Source: Neisseria subflava
Lineage (GTDB): Bacteria; Pseudomonadota; Gammaproteobacteria; Burkholderiales; Neisseriaceae
DNA length: 64,000 nt
Direction of reading: 5' to 3'
NCBI RefSeq assembly: GCF_024205705.1
Contig: NZ_CP073115.1
Span: 1,116,001 to 1,180,000, forward strand
The position numbers and the translations under genes were made by a program. Shown in pieces: positions 27,396 through 35,817 of the stretch. The notes beneath the pieces were generated by a model that saw only the letters and a list, made by a program, of their open reading frames with translations, was not told the origin of the DNA and made no database searches. Every line of letters starts with the position of its first letter. The first letter of the stretch is position 1.

Positions 27396-27683
27396 GGCTG
27401 ATAGTGAAAACATTTCTCCAATAAATAAAGTCATTGACTGAAAAAGCAAAGGTTCACACATGATTAAGGAAAGATTGAAAGAAAGTAGGAAAAACAGTGG
27501 AAACTAAAATGCAGGGATTGACAGTAGTTATAAGTGATAATAACTAATCAACAATGGTCTTTGCATTTTGTAGAGAGAAAAAAGCTAGGATTAATGAAAT
27601 AAGACCATCTGAACAGTTTTGAATAAGTTCAAACAAAGTTGGCACAATTCACTATCTTTACCCTACTCTATTTTGCCAGGCTA

Positions 27684-28596
27684 CAATTATAGTCAATTAA
27701 AAAAAAAATAGTACAATACTCAACTTTGAAGGTCTAACCATGGCATATTCTACGGACTTAAGAAACAAAGCTTTAAACTATTACGAACAATGCAAAAACA
27801 TCAGCCAAACCGCAGCAACGTTTAACTTGTCAAGAAACACGCTTTACTTATGGATTCGCCTTAAAAAACAAACAGGCAGCCTAAAACATCAAGTTACCAG
27901 TCTAAATGCCGTTAAATTGGATAGGCAAAAACTGGCTCAATATGTTGGGCAACACCCGGATGCCTATCTGCATGAAATCGCCAAACATTTTGATTGTACG
28001 GCAGCCGCCGTTTGCTATGCACTCAAACAGATGGGGATGACGCGCAAAAAAAGACCACCACTTATAAAGAACAAGACCCGGCCAAAGTAACGCATTATTT
28101 GACACAGCTGGCCGAATTTTCCGACTACCAACGTGTTTATTTGGATGAAACAGGATTTGACCGCTACCTGTTCCGTCCCTATGCCCGCAGCCTAAAAGGG
28201 CAAATAGTGAAAGCGCAGATAAGTGGAAAAAGATACCGACGCTTATCTCTGGTGTCCGCACAAGTCGGCAACCGGCTGATTGCTCCGATGGTTTATCAAA
28301 ATACGATGACCGGAGTCTTTTTTGAAGCGTGGTTTCAGCAATGCCTACAGCCCACATTGACTCAAAAATCGGTGATTATTTTAGATAATGCACGATTTCA
28401 CCGTATGGGTGTCTTACGGGAAATGGCGGAAAAATGGGGACATAAGGTATTGCCTCTTGCACCTTATTCACCTGAGCTCAACCCGATTGAGAAGGTGTGG
28501 GCGAATATTAAGCGGTACCTGAGAACCGTTTTGTCTGATTACGCTCGATTTGACGATGCACTATTATCCTATTTTGATTTTAATTAACTATAATGA
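27684..28596 (+). mobile_element. IS630-family insertion sequence (about 913 bp)
   Basis: Inverted ends CAATTATAGTCAATTAAAA (left) and TTTTAATTAACTATAATGA (right) match with few differences. TA dinucleotides flank both sides (27682-27683 and 28597-28598), as expected for IS630/Tc1-mariner elements, which duplicate TA. It carries one transposase gene with a -1 frameshift. Confidence 0.85.
27740..28587 (+). CDS. IS630-family transposase, expressed through -1 frameshift
   Basis: The first frame (27740-28090) holds the N-terminal paired helix-turn-helix (YSTDLRNKALNYYEQC, TAATFNLSRNTLYLW). The second frame, ending at 28587, holds the DDE catalytic domain: VYLDETGFDRY (first Asp), KSVIILDNARFHR (second Asp) and PELNPIEKVWANIKRYL (Glu). 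The frames overlap around an A7 run at 28046-28052 (CGCAAAAAAAGACC), a slippery site of the sort IS630 elements use for programmed -1 shifting. The fused product is about 283 residues. All catalytic residues are present, so it may be active. Confidence 0.88.
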
Positions 28597-28820
28597 TAAG
28601 GTTACAGTAAAATTAACCAGCCAAATTTCTATTAAAACCTATTGATTTTATACTAAAAATTGGAGTACTATTAACCTACCCTCTAGAGTATCATTAACTC
28701 TCAATTAACAATCAGGAACAAAAAGCGAATTTGATGAAGGAATAGGAAATGGTCAGATATTTTATATTATGTTAAATTCATAATGCTAGTATTTTAGCCT
28801 GCCAACAGAATTCAAAAACA

Positions 28821-28856
28821 AAAAGGCCGTCTGAAAGGTTTTTCAGACAGCCTTTT
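28821..28856. terminator. Inverted uptake-sequence terminator
   Basis: AAAAGGCCGTCTGAAA and TTTCAGACAGCCTTTT pair across a short loop with T-rich ends. It lies downstream of the minus-strand rhs fragment. Confidence 0.7.
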
Positions 28857-28875
28857 CTCAACAAATCCCTTGTTG

Positions 28876-29213
28876 TTAAAATATCTCCGGTTCTTTCAAT
28901 TTCATCCAGTGTTCTTTTGGTTGTAAGAATAAAAACGGTTGCAGCCTGTGCTTTTCATCATGATACTGACAGAACATGGACTTTGAGGCCGTCTGAAACG
29001 GTTTCGTCACGGATTCTGCCCCATGCTTCGTATTCGGCCGTCCATACGGCTTCGCCTTTTGCATTGTGTACGGCAATCGGCGTACAGAGATGGTCAAGTT
29101 GGTAATAAACCAATTCGGGTTGCGCTTCGGACTGCTCTTGGTGTTCGGGCGGGATTTTCAGCAGCGGATCGGTTTCGGGATCATAGCTGTACAATTCGGC
29201 GGGTACCCGAATG
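28876..29213 (-). pseudogene. Rhs core fragment
   Basis: On the minus strand YYQLDHLCTPIAVHNAKG and AVWTAEYEAWGRIRDETVSD are typical of the last part of an Rhs shell, just before the RHS boundary motif. Near 28955 the frame shifts to a short unrelated tail (HRLQPFLFLQ ... EPEIF). Both ends of the Rhs gene are missing. It overlaps in homology with 30430-30530 of the next rhs remnant, so the array has recombined. Confidence 0.75.
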
Positions 29214-29249
29214 TCTTTACTTCATAGCGATCCAATACTTTTAACTGAA

Positions 29250-29290
29250 AAGGCCGTCTGAAAAGAGGGCAAGCTTTTCAGACGGCCTTA
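29250..29290. terminator. Inverted uptake-sequence terminator
   Basis: AAGGCCGTCTGAAAAG and CTTTTCAGACGGCCTT form a perfect stem around a GGGCAAG-type loop. It lies just past the immunity gene ending at 29322. Confidence 0.75.
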
Positions 29291-29321
29291 CTTTACTTTT
29301 GACAAATAGAAAGACAAACAG

Positions 29322-29840
29322 TTATTCAGGCGAATAAACAACCATTACACCATCCGGAAACTCCCCTTTCCAACCACAAGGAAAGCCACCATTTTTATAG
29401 ACTTCAATTTGCTTTTCAATAAAATCATCTTTTATTTTAGAAAAGATCCCATATGCAGCAAAAGTTAAGAAGTCATTATAAACAAAATCTATAAACGGCT
29501 CAGGAAAAAAATCTTGATTTTCTTGTTGTAGCTGTAAAATTAAATTCCATAATTTATTCTCATAATTATTCCAAAAAGGAGCGAATTGTTGCTCTTCTGT
29601 AGCACTTATTCCCTCAAAAAGATAAGTAAGGGTAGTTCTTTCACCAAGCAAATCCGGATAGCTGCTATATATGGTGTAATCCGGATCTTGTGTTTCATAT
29701 AAATCTTGAGCCTCTGATCTATCATAAATAACAAAATACTCTTGAAGATTAAAATTACCACGAAAAAATGATGGGCTTTTTAAAATCTCAAATAATTCTT
29801 TTTGTTTGCCATTAAATCTAATTTTCAATTTTTCTAACAT
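29322..29840 (-). CDS. Immunity candidate for the HNH/AHH Rhs toxin
   Basis: This encodes 172 residues, acidic and AT-rich, with no signal or membrane segment. It starts two bases after the stop of the rhs toxin remnant (29842-31058), the normal place for a cognate immunity gene. It has an even mix of aromatic and acidic residues (FWNNYENKLWNLILQLQQEN) and ends GWKGEFPDGVMVVYSPE. I do not recognise the family. A cytoplasmic location fits protection from a nuclease. The gene is intact although its toxin carrier is broken. Confidence 0.7.
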   Translation of the reverse strand: MLEKLKIRFNGKQKELFEILKSPSFFRGNFNLQEYFVIYDRSEAQDLYETQDPDYTIYSSYPDLLGERTTLTYLFEGISATEEQQFAPFWNNYENKLWNLILQLQQENQDFFPEPFIDFVYNDFLTFAAYGIFSKIKDDFIEKQIEVYKNGGFPCGWKGEFPDGVMVVYSPE

Positions 29841-29841
29841 A

Positions 29842-31058
29842 TTAGTAACCTCTTAAAACACCATCCCATTGTTGCTCAGTAGCGCCAGATTTACTTATAA
29901 TAGGCTCTCCTTTTTGCAGCATTCTTCGCAAAGATTTCTGCAAAGCCAGCAACTTGCTCTTTTGTCGGAGGCATGAGCCTTTTGAGCCAATTCGAACAAT
30001 AGCTTTCCTCACAGAGTTTGAATATGCCTTATGATCAGAATTATGCTGAGCATCCCCAAACCAAGGGTTTCCCAGCCTTGGATGGTCATTAATATTTCTT
30101 GGCAATCCTATCAAATTACCTAAATTATCTACATCCATACCATGACACCTTAAAATATTGCCTGAATCCTCCTTCTTAAAAATATCTTGGGGAATAATGT
30201 GATGAACCTGATATTTTCCTTTGTCTTGTTCTCCAGCACGCTCCCAAAATCTATCTCTATAGTTCTTCAATCCCAACGGATCGACCCATATAATTGGATT
30301 CGGTGCATACTCAAACAAATTCATCCCTCCCTGCAACCCAATCGGATCCTGACTCACAAACCGCCCGATTTCAGGATCGTAATACCGGAAACGGTTGTAG
30401 TGCAGCCCGCTTTCTTCGTCGTAATACTGTCCTTGGAAGCGGAACGGGACGTTGACTTCGAGGCTGTCTGAAACGGTTTCGTTACGGATTCTACCCCATG
30501 CTTCGTATTCCGCCGTCCATACGGCTTCCTGCCAGTCTGCCGCTTGGGTCATAGGCGTAGTTTTCTTTGTCGGCTTCGTGTATCTCGCCGTTTTCATCGG
30601 TCACAAGGATGCTGCGGCTTTCGATACGGCCGGCGGGGTCGTAATCCAGCTTGGTGACGGTACCGGCTTCGTCTATGCGTTCAAGCATGCCGCCTTGGGC
30701 GTAATGGTAGCGGGTGATTTTACCGTCAAAGCCTTTTTCTTCGGTCAGCGCGCCGACGCTGTTGTAGCGGAAGCCGTAAAGATCGCCGTTTTGGTTCAGC
30801 AGCCCGACCAAACGGCTGTTAAGGTCGTATCGGTATTGGACTTGTTGTCCGAGTGCATCGGTACGGATGAAGAGACGGCCGCCTTTATCGTAGGTATAGC
30901 GGGTGCTTTGCTTGAGCGGATCGGTATGCTCAAGCAATCTGCCTTCCGCATCATGCAGGTAGGATTCCCTCGTGCCGTCTGCTTGGATCACAGCCTCGGG
31001 ATTGCCCCTTGAGTCGTAGCTATAGTGTGTGCTATTGCCTTCGGCATCGGTTTGGGTT
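29842..31058 (-). pseudogene. rhs: Rhs remnant with HNH/AHH-type nuclease tip
   Basis: From the right, the minus strand reads Rhs YD repeats (YDKGGRLFIRTDALGQQVQY, YDPAGRIESRS). Near 30525 a deletion with frame change joins YDPSGRLAG to AVWTAEYEAWGRIRNE. The RHS boundary motif GRFVSQDPIGLQGG follows, then the variable tip KYQVHHIIPQDIFKK ... NLIGLPRNINDHPR ... HNSDHKAYSNSVRKAI, an HNH/Endo VII-like nuclease of the AHH type with conserved His and Asn. The 5' end (PAAR and most of the shell) is missing; the sequence stops at about 31058 where another gene begins on the other strand. The toxin tip itself is intact. Confidence 0.8.
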
Positions 31059-31059
31059 T

Positions 31060-31569
31060 ATGGATGGCAAAGCTTTAGATGTCCGCAAATTTCAGTTTAG
31101 CTATACGCACAAACTCAGACTACTGGATACCGATTATGCCGACGAAAAATTTGACAGATTGGAAATATATTTTGATCTCCTACGCAAAGAACCCGATAAA
31201 AAACCGTATTACAGCAAACAGGATTTAATCGAACTGATCAGGCTGGCTTATAAGCACTATCCCGTGGACAGTATTACTTTAGCGGACGGCAATTTCGATA
31301 TGCGCTCCCCCTCCTCCTCCGACTACTATGAAGGCAGCTACGCTGTCTTCCCTCACCGCGGGACTTGTGCATGGATGATAGGACTGCCGCACAAAATCGG
31401 ACAAAGCGATATTCCCGACACGGCGGAGGCCATCGACATAGACGGCAAAAATACCTTAGTTGTCAGCAACCGAGACGAGTGGTTTACCTCTTTCAATGCC
31501 GAGCATGTGCAGAAAGCCAATTTTTTGGAAATCGCATTATGGGAAAAAGGGCTATTACCTGTTTTTTGA
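31060..31569 (+). CDS. Immunity-like protein, N-terminus possibly replaced
   Basis: From the ATG at 31060 this encodes 169 residues (MDGKALDVRKFQFSYTHKLR ... LEIALWEKGLLPVF). There is no ribosome site, and upstream lies rhs sequence on the other strand, so the original 5' end may have been lost in the same recombination. It has no signal peptide. I do not recognise the family; small acidic proteins like this beside rhs tips are usually immunity proteins. Its last ~37 codons are repeated in inverted orientation at 33185-33297. Confidence 0.55.
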   Translation: MDGKALDVRKFQFSYTHKLRLLDTDYADEKFDRLEIYFDLLRKEPDKKPYYSKQDLIELIRLAYKHYPVDSITLADGNFDMRSPSSSDYYEGSYAVFPHRGTCAWMIGLPHKIGQSDIPDTAEAIDIDGKNTLVVSNRDEWFTSFNAEHVQKANFLEIALWEKGLLPVF

Positions 31570-31685
31570 TCATGTTCCGTTTCATTGATAGGAAGGCCGT
31601 CTAAAACGGTTTTCAGACGGCCTAAAATATTCGACCTCTACATTGGATCAAACATGCCCCCTCAAGAACAAAAAAATCGTTTGAA
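31457..31685 (+). repeat. Long inverted repeat, arm 1
   Basis: About 229 bases nearly identical to the reverse complement of 33068-33297. The arm spans the 3' end of one immunity-like gene, a terminator and the 5' end of the next gene (31654). Confidence 0.85.
31594..31624. terminator. Inverted uptake-sequence terminator
   Basis: AAGGCCGTCTAAAACGGTTTTCAGACGGCCT-type stem, written here as two arms GGCCGTCTAAAA and TTTTCAGACGGCC. It separates the two immunity-like genes. Confidence 0.65.
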
Positions 31686-32637
31686 CAACATTATGTTTAA
31701 TGCGCAGCGTTGCGAACTGTACGACGACGAACACAGGCTGTATGCCAAGATGGGGTTGGGCATTACTATATATTTCTACGGCGGCGGGAGTGAAAGTGGG
31801 CAGCGGAAGGTATTGGATGTGTTCAAAAGATATCAAGCGCAATATGACGAGTATCTGAACGGTTTGTTCTTTGAAGAACATCAAAGATTTGTCAAATTCA
31901 GTGCTGCGAAATTTGAAAAAAGTATGGAGAAAAGCCAAAAAACAGCCCAATGGGATGAAAGATTAGAAGCCCATATTAGTTCGGAAAGAAAAAGCGATTA
32001 TGCCCCGGACTACCATTGCTCCACTCTGACCACATCTCTGACAGGAGAACTCGAATACAATCTCCTCAGCTATTTGAGTTTGGCCTTTCCCATAGGTTGG
32101 CTGAAGGATGAAACCAAACGGGCGGAATTTGAAGAGTGGGTGGATTACCTGTGCGCACAATTCGACGTGCTGCACGGCTACGCGGGATTAGAATGTATTT
32201 TGCCCTATGATCCCGACGAATGGGAGCCGCACGAATACCAGGTTGCCACCCATTACTATAATGTGATGCCCAACTGTAATGCTTATGCAGGATTAAGGGA
32301 TTATAAGGATGCAGCTAAAAGCATCGCTTGGTACACTATTCTAGGTAAATCCCTATCCATGCGTATCGAACCGCAGGTATGGGCGCGGCTGGCGGCCCAG
32401 TACCCCGAAATCACGGTCAAAACGCAGGCAAACGGCGTTTCCGTCATCAAAATCGACGAACTGCCCGACGTCGGCGATGCCGGAGAACCGCTGCCTTTGA
32501 ATTACCAGGCATTGAACGAAGCCTTAAGGCCGGTCATCAAAGCTGTTCCCAACCGCCTGCACCACCTTTACGACGCGCCCCATTTTGATGCTGTCAAAAC
32601 CTATTACTGGACACACCGCTGGGATAATGGCATTTAA
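31654..32637 (+). CDS. DUF3396-type T6SS immunity-family protein
   Basis: This encodes about 327 residues from MPPQEQKNRLNN. Segments such as GLGITIYFYGGG, VDYLCAQFDVLHGYAGLEC, LGKSLSMRIEPQVWARLAAQ and GVSVIKIDELPDVGDAG resemble DUF3396 proteins, a family also called type VI immunity. It has no signal peptide. No cognate effector lies next to it: it is bracketed by long inverted repeat arms, so the effector was probably lost or the gene moved here. An upstream start in the same frame (31585) crosses the terminator and is unlikely. Confidence 0.7.
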   Translation: MPPQEQKNRLNNIMFNAQRCELYDDEHRLYAKMGLGITIYFYGGGSESGQRKVLDVFKRYQAQYDEYLNGLFFEEHQRFVKFSAAKFEKSMEKSQKTAQWDERLEAHISSERKSDYAPDYHCSTLTTSLTGELEYNLLSYLSLAFPIGWLKDETKRAEFEEWVDYLCAQFDVLHGYAGLECILPYDPDEWEPHEYQVATHYYNVMPNCNAYAGLRDYKDAAKSIAWYTILGKSLSMRIEPQVWARLAAQYPEITVKTQANGVSVIKIDELPDVGDAGEPLPLNYQALNEALRPVIKAVPNRLHHLYDAPHFDAVKTYYWTHRWDNGI

Positions 32638-32639
32638 CA

Positions 32640-32949
32640 GTACCTGTATATCGTTGCTTTCATTACCTTTCGCTATTTGGTGCAGAACTGAATCAAATTC
32701 ACGCATCAAACTGTATTGGACGATTTTTTTCTCCCGCTTCAAATAATCCACCCATGACCAATCGTCATCCACACATGGCTGAATATGTCGACTGACATCT
32801 AGCAAAAAAAACCTGAGTTTTTGCAGATAGGTATCCAGGGCGAGGGTTTTGTTTCCCGTATATTTTGGATGGATGCGGATGCGTAAATAATAGGTGTTGC
32901 GATCTTCAAAATCTTTTAAATCATCAAACGACGAAACAAATTTCAACAT
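32640..32949 (-). pseudogene. Truncated hypothetical gene, opposite strand
   Basis: From the ATG at 32949 (MLKFVSSFDDLKDF) about 100 codons look genuine and AT-rich (YYLRIRIHPKYTGNK, LRFFLLDVSRHIQPCVD). Past 32640 the frame continues only as antisense of the DUF3396 gene, so the real 3' end has been replaced. No family recognised; a ribosome site AAGGAG (minus strand, near 32956) supports the start. Confidence 0.5.
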
Positions 32950-32971
32950 AACAACTCCTTAATTAAATGGT

Positions 32972-33092
32972 TCAGGCACAAATATTCGGATTGTCATCGC
33001 ACCATTGCTTCAATTCTTTCTGCTGTTTTTTCTCCTGCTTCAACCGTTCTTCACGGTCTTTGCTGTCTTCAAACGATTTTTTTGTTCTTGAG
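32972..33092 (-). pseudogene. Charged C-terminal gene tail
   Basis: A short frame on the minus strand reads DSKDREERLKQEKKQQKELK, then WCDDNPNICA and a stop. It starts inside arm 2 of the long inverted repeat and has no start codon of its own. It lies just upstream of the truncated gene at 32640-32949. It is the tail of a lost gene, family unknown. Confidence 0.4.
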
Positions 33093-33297
33093 GGTCATGC
33101 TTTGTCCTATGTAGAGGTCGAATATTTTAGGCCGTCTGAAAAACCGTTTTCAGACGGCCTTCCTATCAATGAAACGTAACATGATCAAAAAACAGGTAAT
33201 AGCCCTTTTTCCCATAATGCGATTTCCAAAAAATTGGCTTTCTGCACATGTTCGGCATTGAAAGAGGTAAACCACTCGTCTCGGTTGCTGACAACTA
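33068..33297 (-). repeat. Long inverted repeat, arm 2
   Basis: Reverse-complement copy of 31457-31685. It includes the 3' end of the immunity-like gene (…ALWEKGLLPVF on the minus strand at 33185) and an uptake-sequence hairpin at 33130-33163. It ends exactly at the IS5-family end at 33298. Confidence 0.85.
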
Positions 33298-34322
33298 GAG
33301 ACCTTTGCAAAAAAGTCCTTTCCCCAACAGCCGAAACCCAAACACAGGTTTTCGGCTGTTTTTGTTTCAAATATCCGCTGATTCTACTCAAATACCCTCT
33401 TAATCCCCCTTGGATACCTGATTAATCAGGCATCCGGCCGCCTTTTAGGCAGCAACAGGCGCACTTAGCCTGCTGGCGGCTTTCAAAAGGTTTAAACACA
33501 TCGCCTTCAGATGGCTTTGTGCACTCACTTTAATCAGCCCGAAATAGGCTGCCCGGGCATAGCGGAATTTACAGTGCAGCGTACCAAAGCTCTGTTCGAC
33601 CACATAACGGGTCTTCGACAAATATCAGTTGCGTTTGGTTTGCACTTCCGTCAGCGGACGGTTGCGGTGGGCTTTGCGCATAATGCCGTCCAACAACTGA
33701 TGTTCTTTCAGATGTTGCCGGTTTTCCGCACTGTCGTAGCCTTTATCGGCATAGATGGTCGTATCTTTGGCTATACCTTCCAGCAAAGGCGACAGGTGGT
33801 TGCACTCATGGGCGTTGGTGGGGGTGATATGCAATTTCTCGATATAGCCTTCCTCATCGGTACGGGTATGTTGTTTGTAACCGAGTTTGTAGAGACCGTT
33901 TTTCTTTGTCCAATGGGCATCTTTGTCCTTACTCGGCGTGGTTTGGCCGCTGACTTGCCCTTCTTCATCGACTTCTATGGCCTGGCGCTGTTTGCTGCCG
34001 ACGGTCTGAATAATGGTGGCGTCAATGACGGCGGCGGATGCTTTCTCTACTTTTAAGCCTTTTTCGGTCAGTTGGCGGTTAATTAGTTCCAGCAATTCGG
34101 ACAGGGTGTCGTCTTGCGCCAGCCAGTTACGGTAGCGGCATAAGGTGCTGTAATCGGGGATGCTCAGTTCGTCAAAACGGCAAAACAGGTTGAAATCGAT
34201 GCGGGTGATGAGGCTGTGTTCGAGTTCGGGATCGGAAAGGCTGTGCCATTGGCCGAGCAGGACGGCTTTGAACATGGACAACAGGGGATAGGCGGGACGG
34301 CCGCGGTGGTCTCGAAGGTAAC
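33298..34322 (-). mobile_element. IS5-family element truncated by the prophage
   Basis: The left end is GAGACCTTTGCAAAA at 33298. The element runs to 34322, where homology to the copy at 13129-13624 stops inside the transposase gene (after CTCGAAGGTAAC) and phage sequence begins. The rest of the element (the transposase N-terminus and the other end) should lie beyond the far end of the prophage, outside this window. Confidence 0.85.
33445..34322 (-). pseudogene. IS5-family transposase, N-terminus cut off and one nonsense codon
   Basis: The minus strand reads LRDHRGRPAYPLLSMFKAVL, then AAVIDATIIQTVGSKQRQ (first catalytic Asp region), TTIYADKGYDSAENRQHL (second Asp) and, after a TGA at about 33625-33627, YLSKTRYVVEQSFGTLH with the catalytic Glu. 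The TGA replaces an Arg-type codon (RN*YLSK). The first ~60 residues are missing at the prophage junction. It resembles the IS1106-type transposase of Neisseria. It is inactive as written. Confidence 0.85.
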
Positions 34323-34468
34323 TGAAACCCAATGAGATAAATATATAGTGTCTCTGAGATAATTGGGATTATTTTGGATGGAGCGGGATTTGGTGGGGTT
34401 GGTTTTGTGAAAAGTAGTTTCATAGAGTGCAATAAAAAGACGAGCATAATTTGCTCGTCTTTTTTTGT

Positions 34469-34909
34469 TTACAGGCCTGAACTGAGTGACTCGATTGCAA
34501 TGTCAAGGATGCGTTTATCTGCTCCGTTTTGAAGTTGACCACTGCCGTTGATTGGTAGATAGGGTCGGGCTGGAAGTTGGACGCTATGGTTTCGGCCTGC
34601 GGAGCCACCCAAGTGGTGGATTGCCGCGTATGGTTTGTTGCTTCCGATACGTGCAAAGTTGTTGCCTACTTGTGTGGAGATGCTGGCTGCAAGTTGGCCG
34701 GTCAGTTGCAGAGTCTGGCCGCCTTGAGCTGCGCGTTGGCTTTGTTTCCATCTGTTGCCACCGAAACTTTCGCTTTCGAAGTTTTCTTCAGTTAATGAAG
34801 TCATTTCGGTCGCGATGGCTTTCATCATTTTGCGCGGATGGCTTACGTTTTGTAGAAGCTGGCTCAAGCCGCGATCTAGTGATGAAGTATCAAGATTAAT
34901 TTCGAGCAT
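34469..34909 (-). CDS. Phage virion morphogenesis protein (Mu gpG-like)
   Basis: This encodes 146 residues from MLEINLDTSSLDRGLSQLLQ. The pattern (AIATEMTSLTEENFESES, WKQSQRAAQGGQTLQLTGQLAASI, PYAAIHHLGG, PARPYLPI) is the phage virion morphogenesis family, a tail-completion or head-tail connector protein. It is the last gene of the minus-strand late block, 146 bases from the prophage end. 34323-34468 holds only the phage end. In Mu this gene precedes gpI, which here lies 18 kb away on the other strand. Confidence 0.88.
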   Translation of the reverse strand: MLEINLDTSSLDRGLSQLLQNVSHPRKMMKAIATEMTSLTEENFESESFGGNRWKQSQRAAQGGQTLQLTGQLAASISTQVGNNFARIGSNKPYAAIHHLGGSAGRNHSVQLPARPYLPINGSGQLQNGADKRILDIAIESLSSGL

Positions 34910-34911
34910 AT

Positions 34912-35817
34912 CTAACCTTTGATTAATTTTAGTACCCATGCCAAATCGACAGCAGATAATGAGGATTTGAATTTGCTGTTGGTCATCATGGTTTTTAAGG
35001 CTACGCGTGCAATATCGGGATGAACGGATTGTGCTTTCTGGACGGCTACGGAAGCCATTCGCGAGAGCATGGCTTTTCCTTGGTTGGCATTGAAGCCTGC
35101 GCTAGGGGCGACAAACTTTCCGTCAATCCGCAAGCCGGTGCGTTGGGCGTAGCGGGCTTCTCCGGTGTATTCGTTGCTACCGATGTCGACGGTTTGAGTC
35201 TCAAGTGTCGGACTGGGTAAGGCACGGCTTTCGCCTGCGGCGCGTGATAATGGACGCACGCGGCAGCGGCAGCGGAAATCTAACGGCGGATACATGGTGT
35301 CCCAAACCAGGTCGGCTGCTGCATAGACACGGCCGTGCATTCTACGGTGGCTGTCACGGGTGCGGCTGTCGTTTATAGCGACGTATTGCCAATACGGGTG
35401 GGTGTCGACAGAATCCATCATTTCAGCGTAGCGTCCGGCCATGTAGGCTGACTGCATATTGGTCAGATAGATGGTTTTCAGGCGGTGCGGGCTACCGAGC
35501 TGAACAGTTTGGGCTTCGCCGGTGTCCGGATTGGTTGCTTGGGTGCGTCCCCACCAGCCCTTGCTTTGTAATACCGGCGTGAGTGTTTTCTGGAACTGCT
35601 CCAGCGTTTGGCCGGTCTCGGCAGCGTTGACAACGGCGCGATAAATATCATTGGCAACGTCCATGCTTGCGGTTTTGGCCACGGTGAACGCGGTAGCGTG
35701 TGCGTCGTCGAGCATATCTTGCCAATCCCACGAAACGGCCACACCTTTCTGCTTCAAATATTCGACCGCTGCTTCCGGCTCTAGGCCGAAAATAGCCTTG
35801 ATGTCTTCCGGATTCAT
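34912..35817 (-). CDS. Phage head morphogenesis protein (Mu gpF-like)
   Basis: This encodes 301 residues. TIYLTNMQSAYMAGRY, YWQYVAINDSRTRDSHRRMHG and MYPPLDFRCRCRVRPLS are the signature of the Mu gpF / SPP1 gp7 family, minor head proteins that associate with the portal and may help DNA ejection. It overlaps the portal stop by one base and precedes gpG by two. Confidence 0.92.
   Translation of the reverse strand: MNPEDIKAIFGLEPEAAVEYLKQKGVAVSWDWQDMLDDAHATAFTVAKTASMDVANDIYRAVVNAAETGQTLEQFQKTLTPVLQSKGWWGRTQATNPDTGEAQTVQLGSPHRLKTIYLTNMQSAYMAGRYAEMMDSVDTHPYWQYVAINDSRTRDSHRRMHGRVYAAADLVWDTMYPPLDFRCRCRVRPLSRAAGESRALPSPTLETQTVDIGSNEYTGEARYAQRTGLRIDGKFVAPSAGFNANQGKAMLSRMASVAVQKAQSVHPDIARVALKTMMTNSKFKSSLSAVDLAWVLKLIKG

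Larger units (their letters stand above)
27655..28805. repeat. Dispersed repeat, copy D, split by an IS630 element
   Basis: The left part (27655-27681, TACCCTACTCTATT) and the right part (28599-28805) together match the repeat at 15118-15420, including ATTGATTTTATACTAAAAAT and TAGAGTATCATTAA. The IS630 element lies between them. Confidence 0.65.

Noticed and set aside
33150..33425. Several short frames around the IS5 left end
   Set aside because: They are readings across the inverted-repeat arm and the IS end; they lack ribosome sites and cross the junction at 33297/33298.
1..34322. A complete type VI secretion apparatus
   Set aside because: No sheath, ClpV, Hcp, IcmF or baseplate genes are present; only vgrG, rhs, effector and immunity genes.
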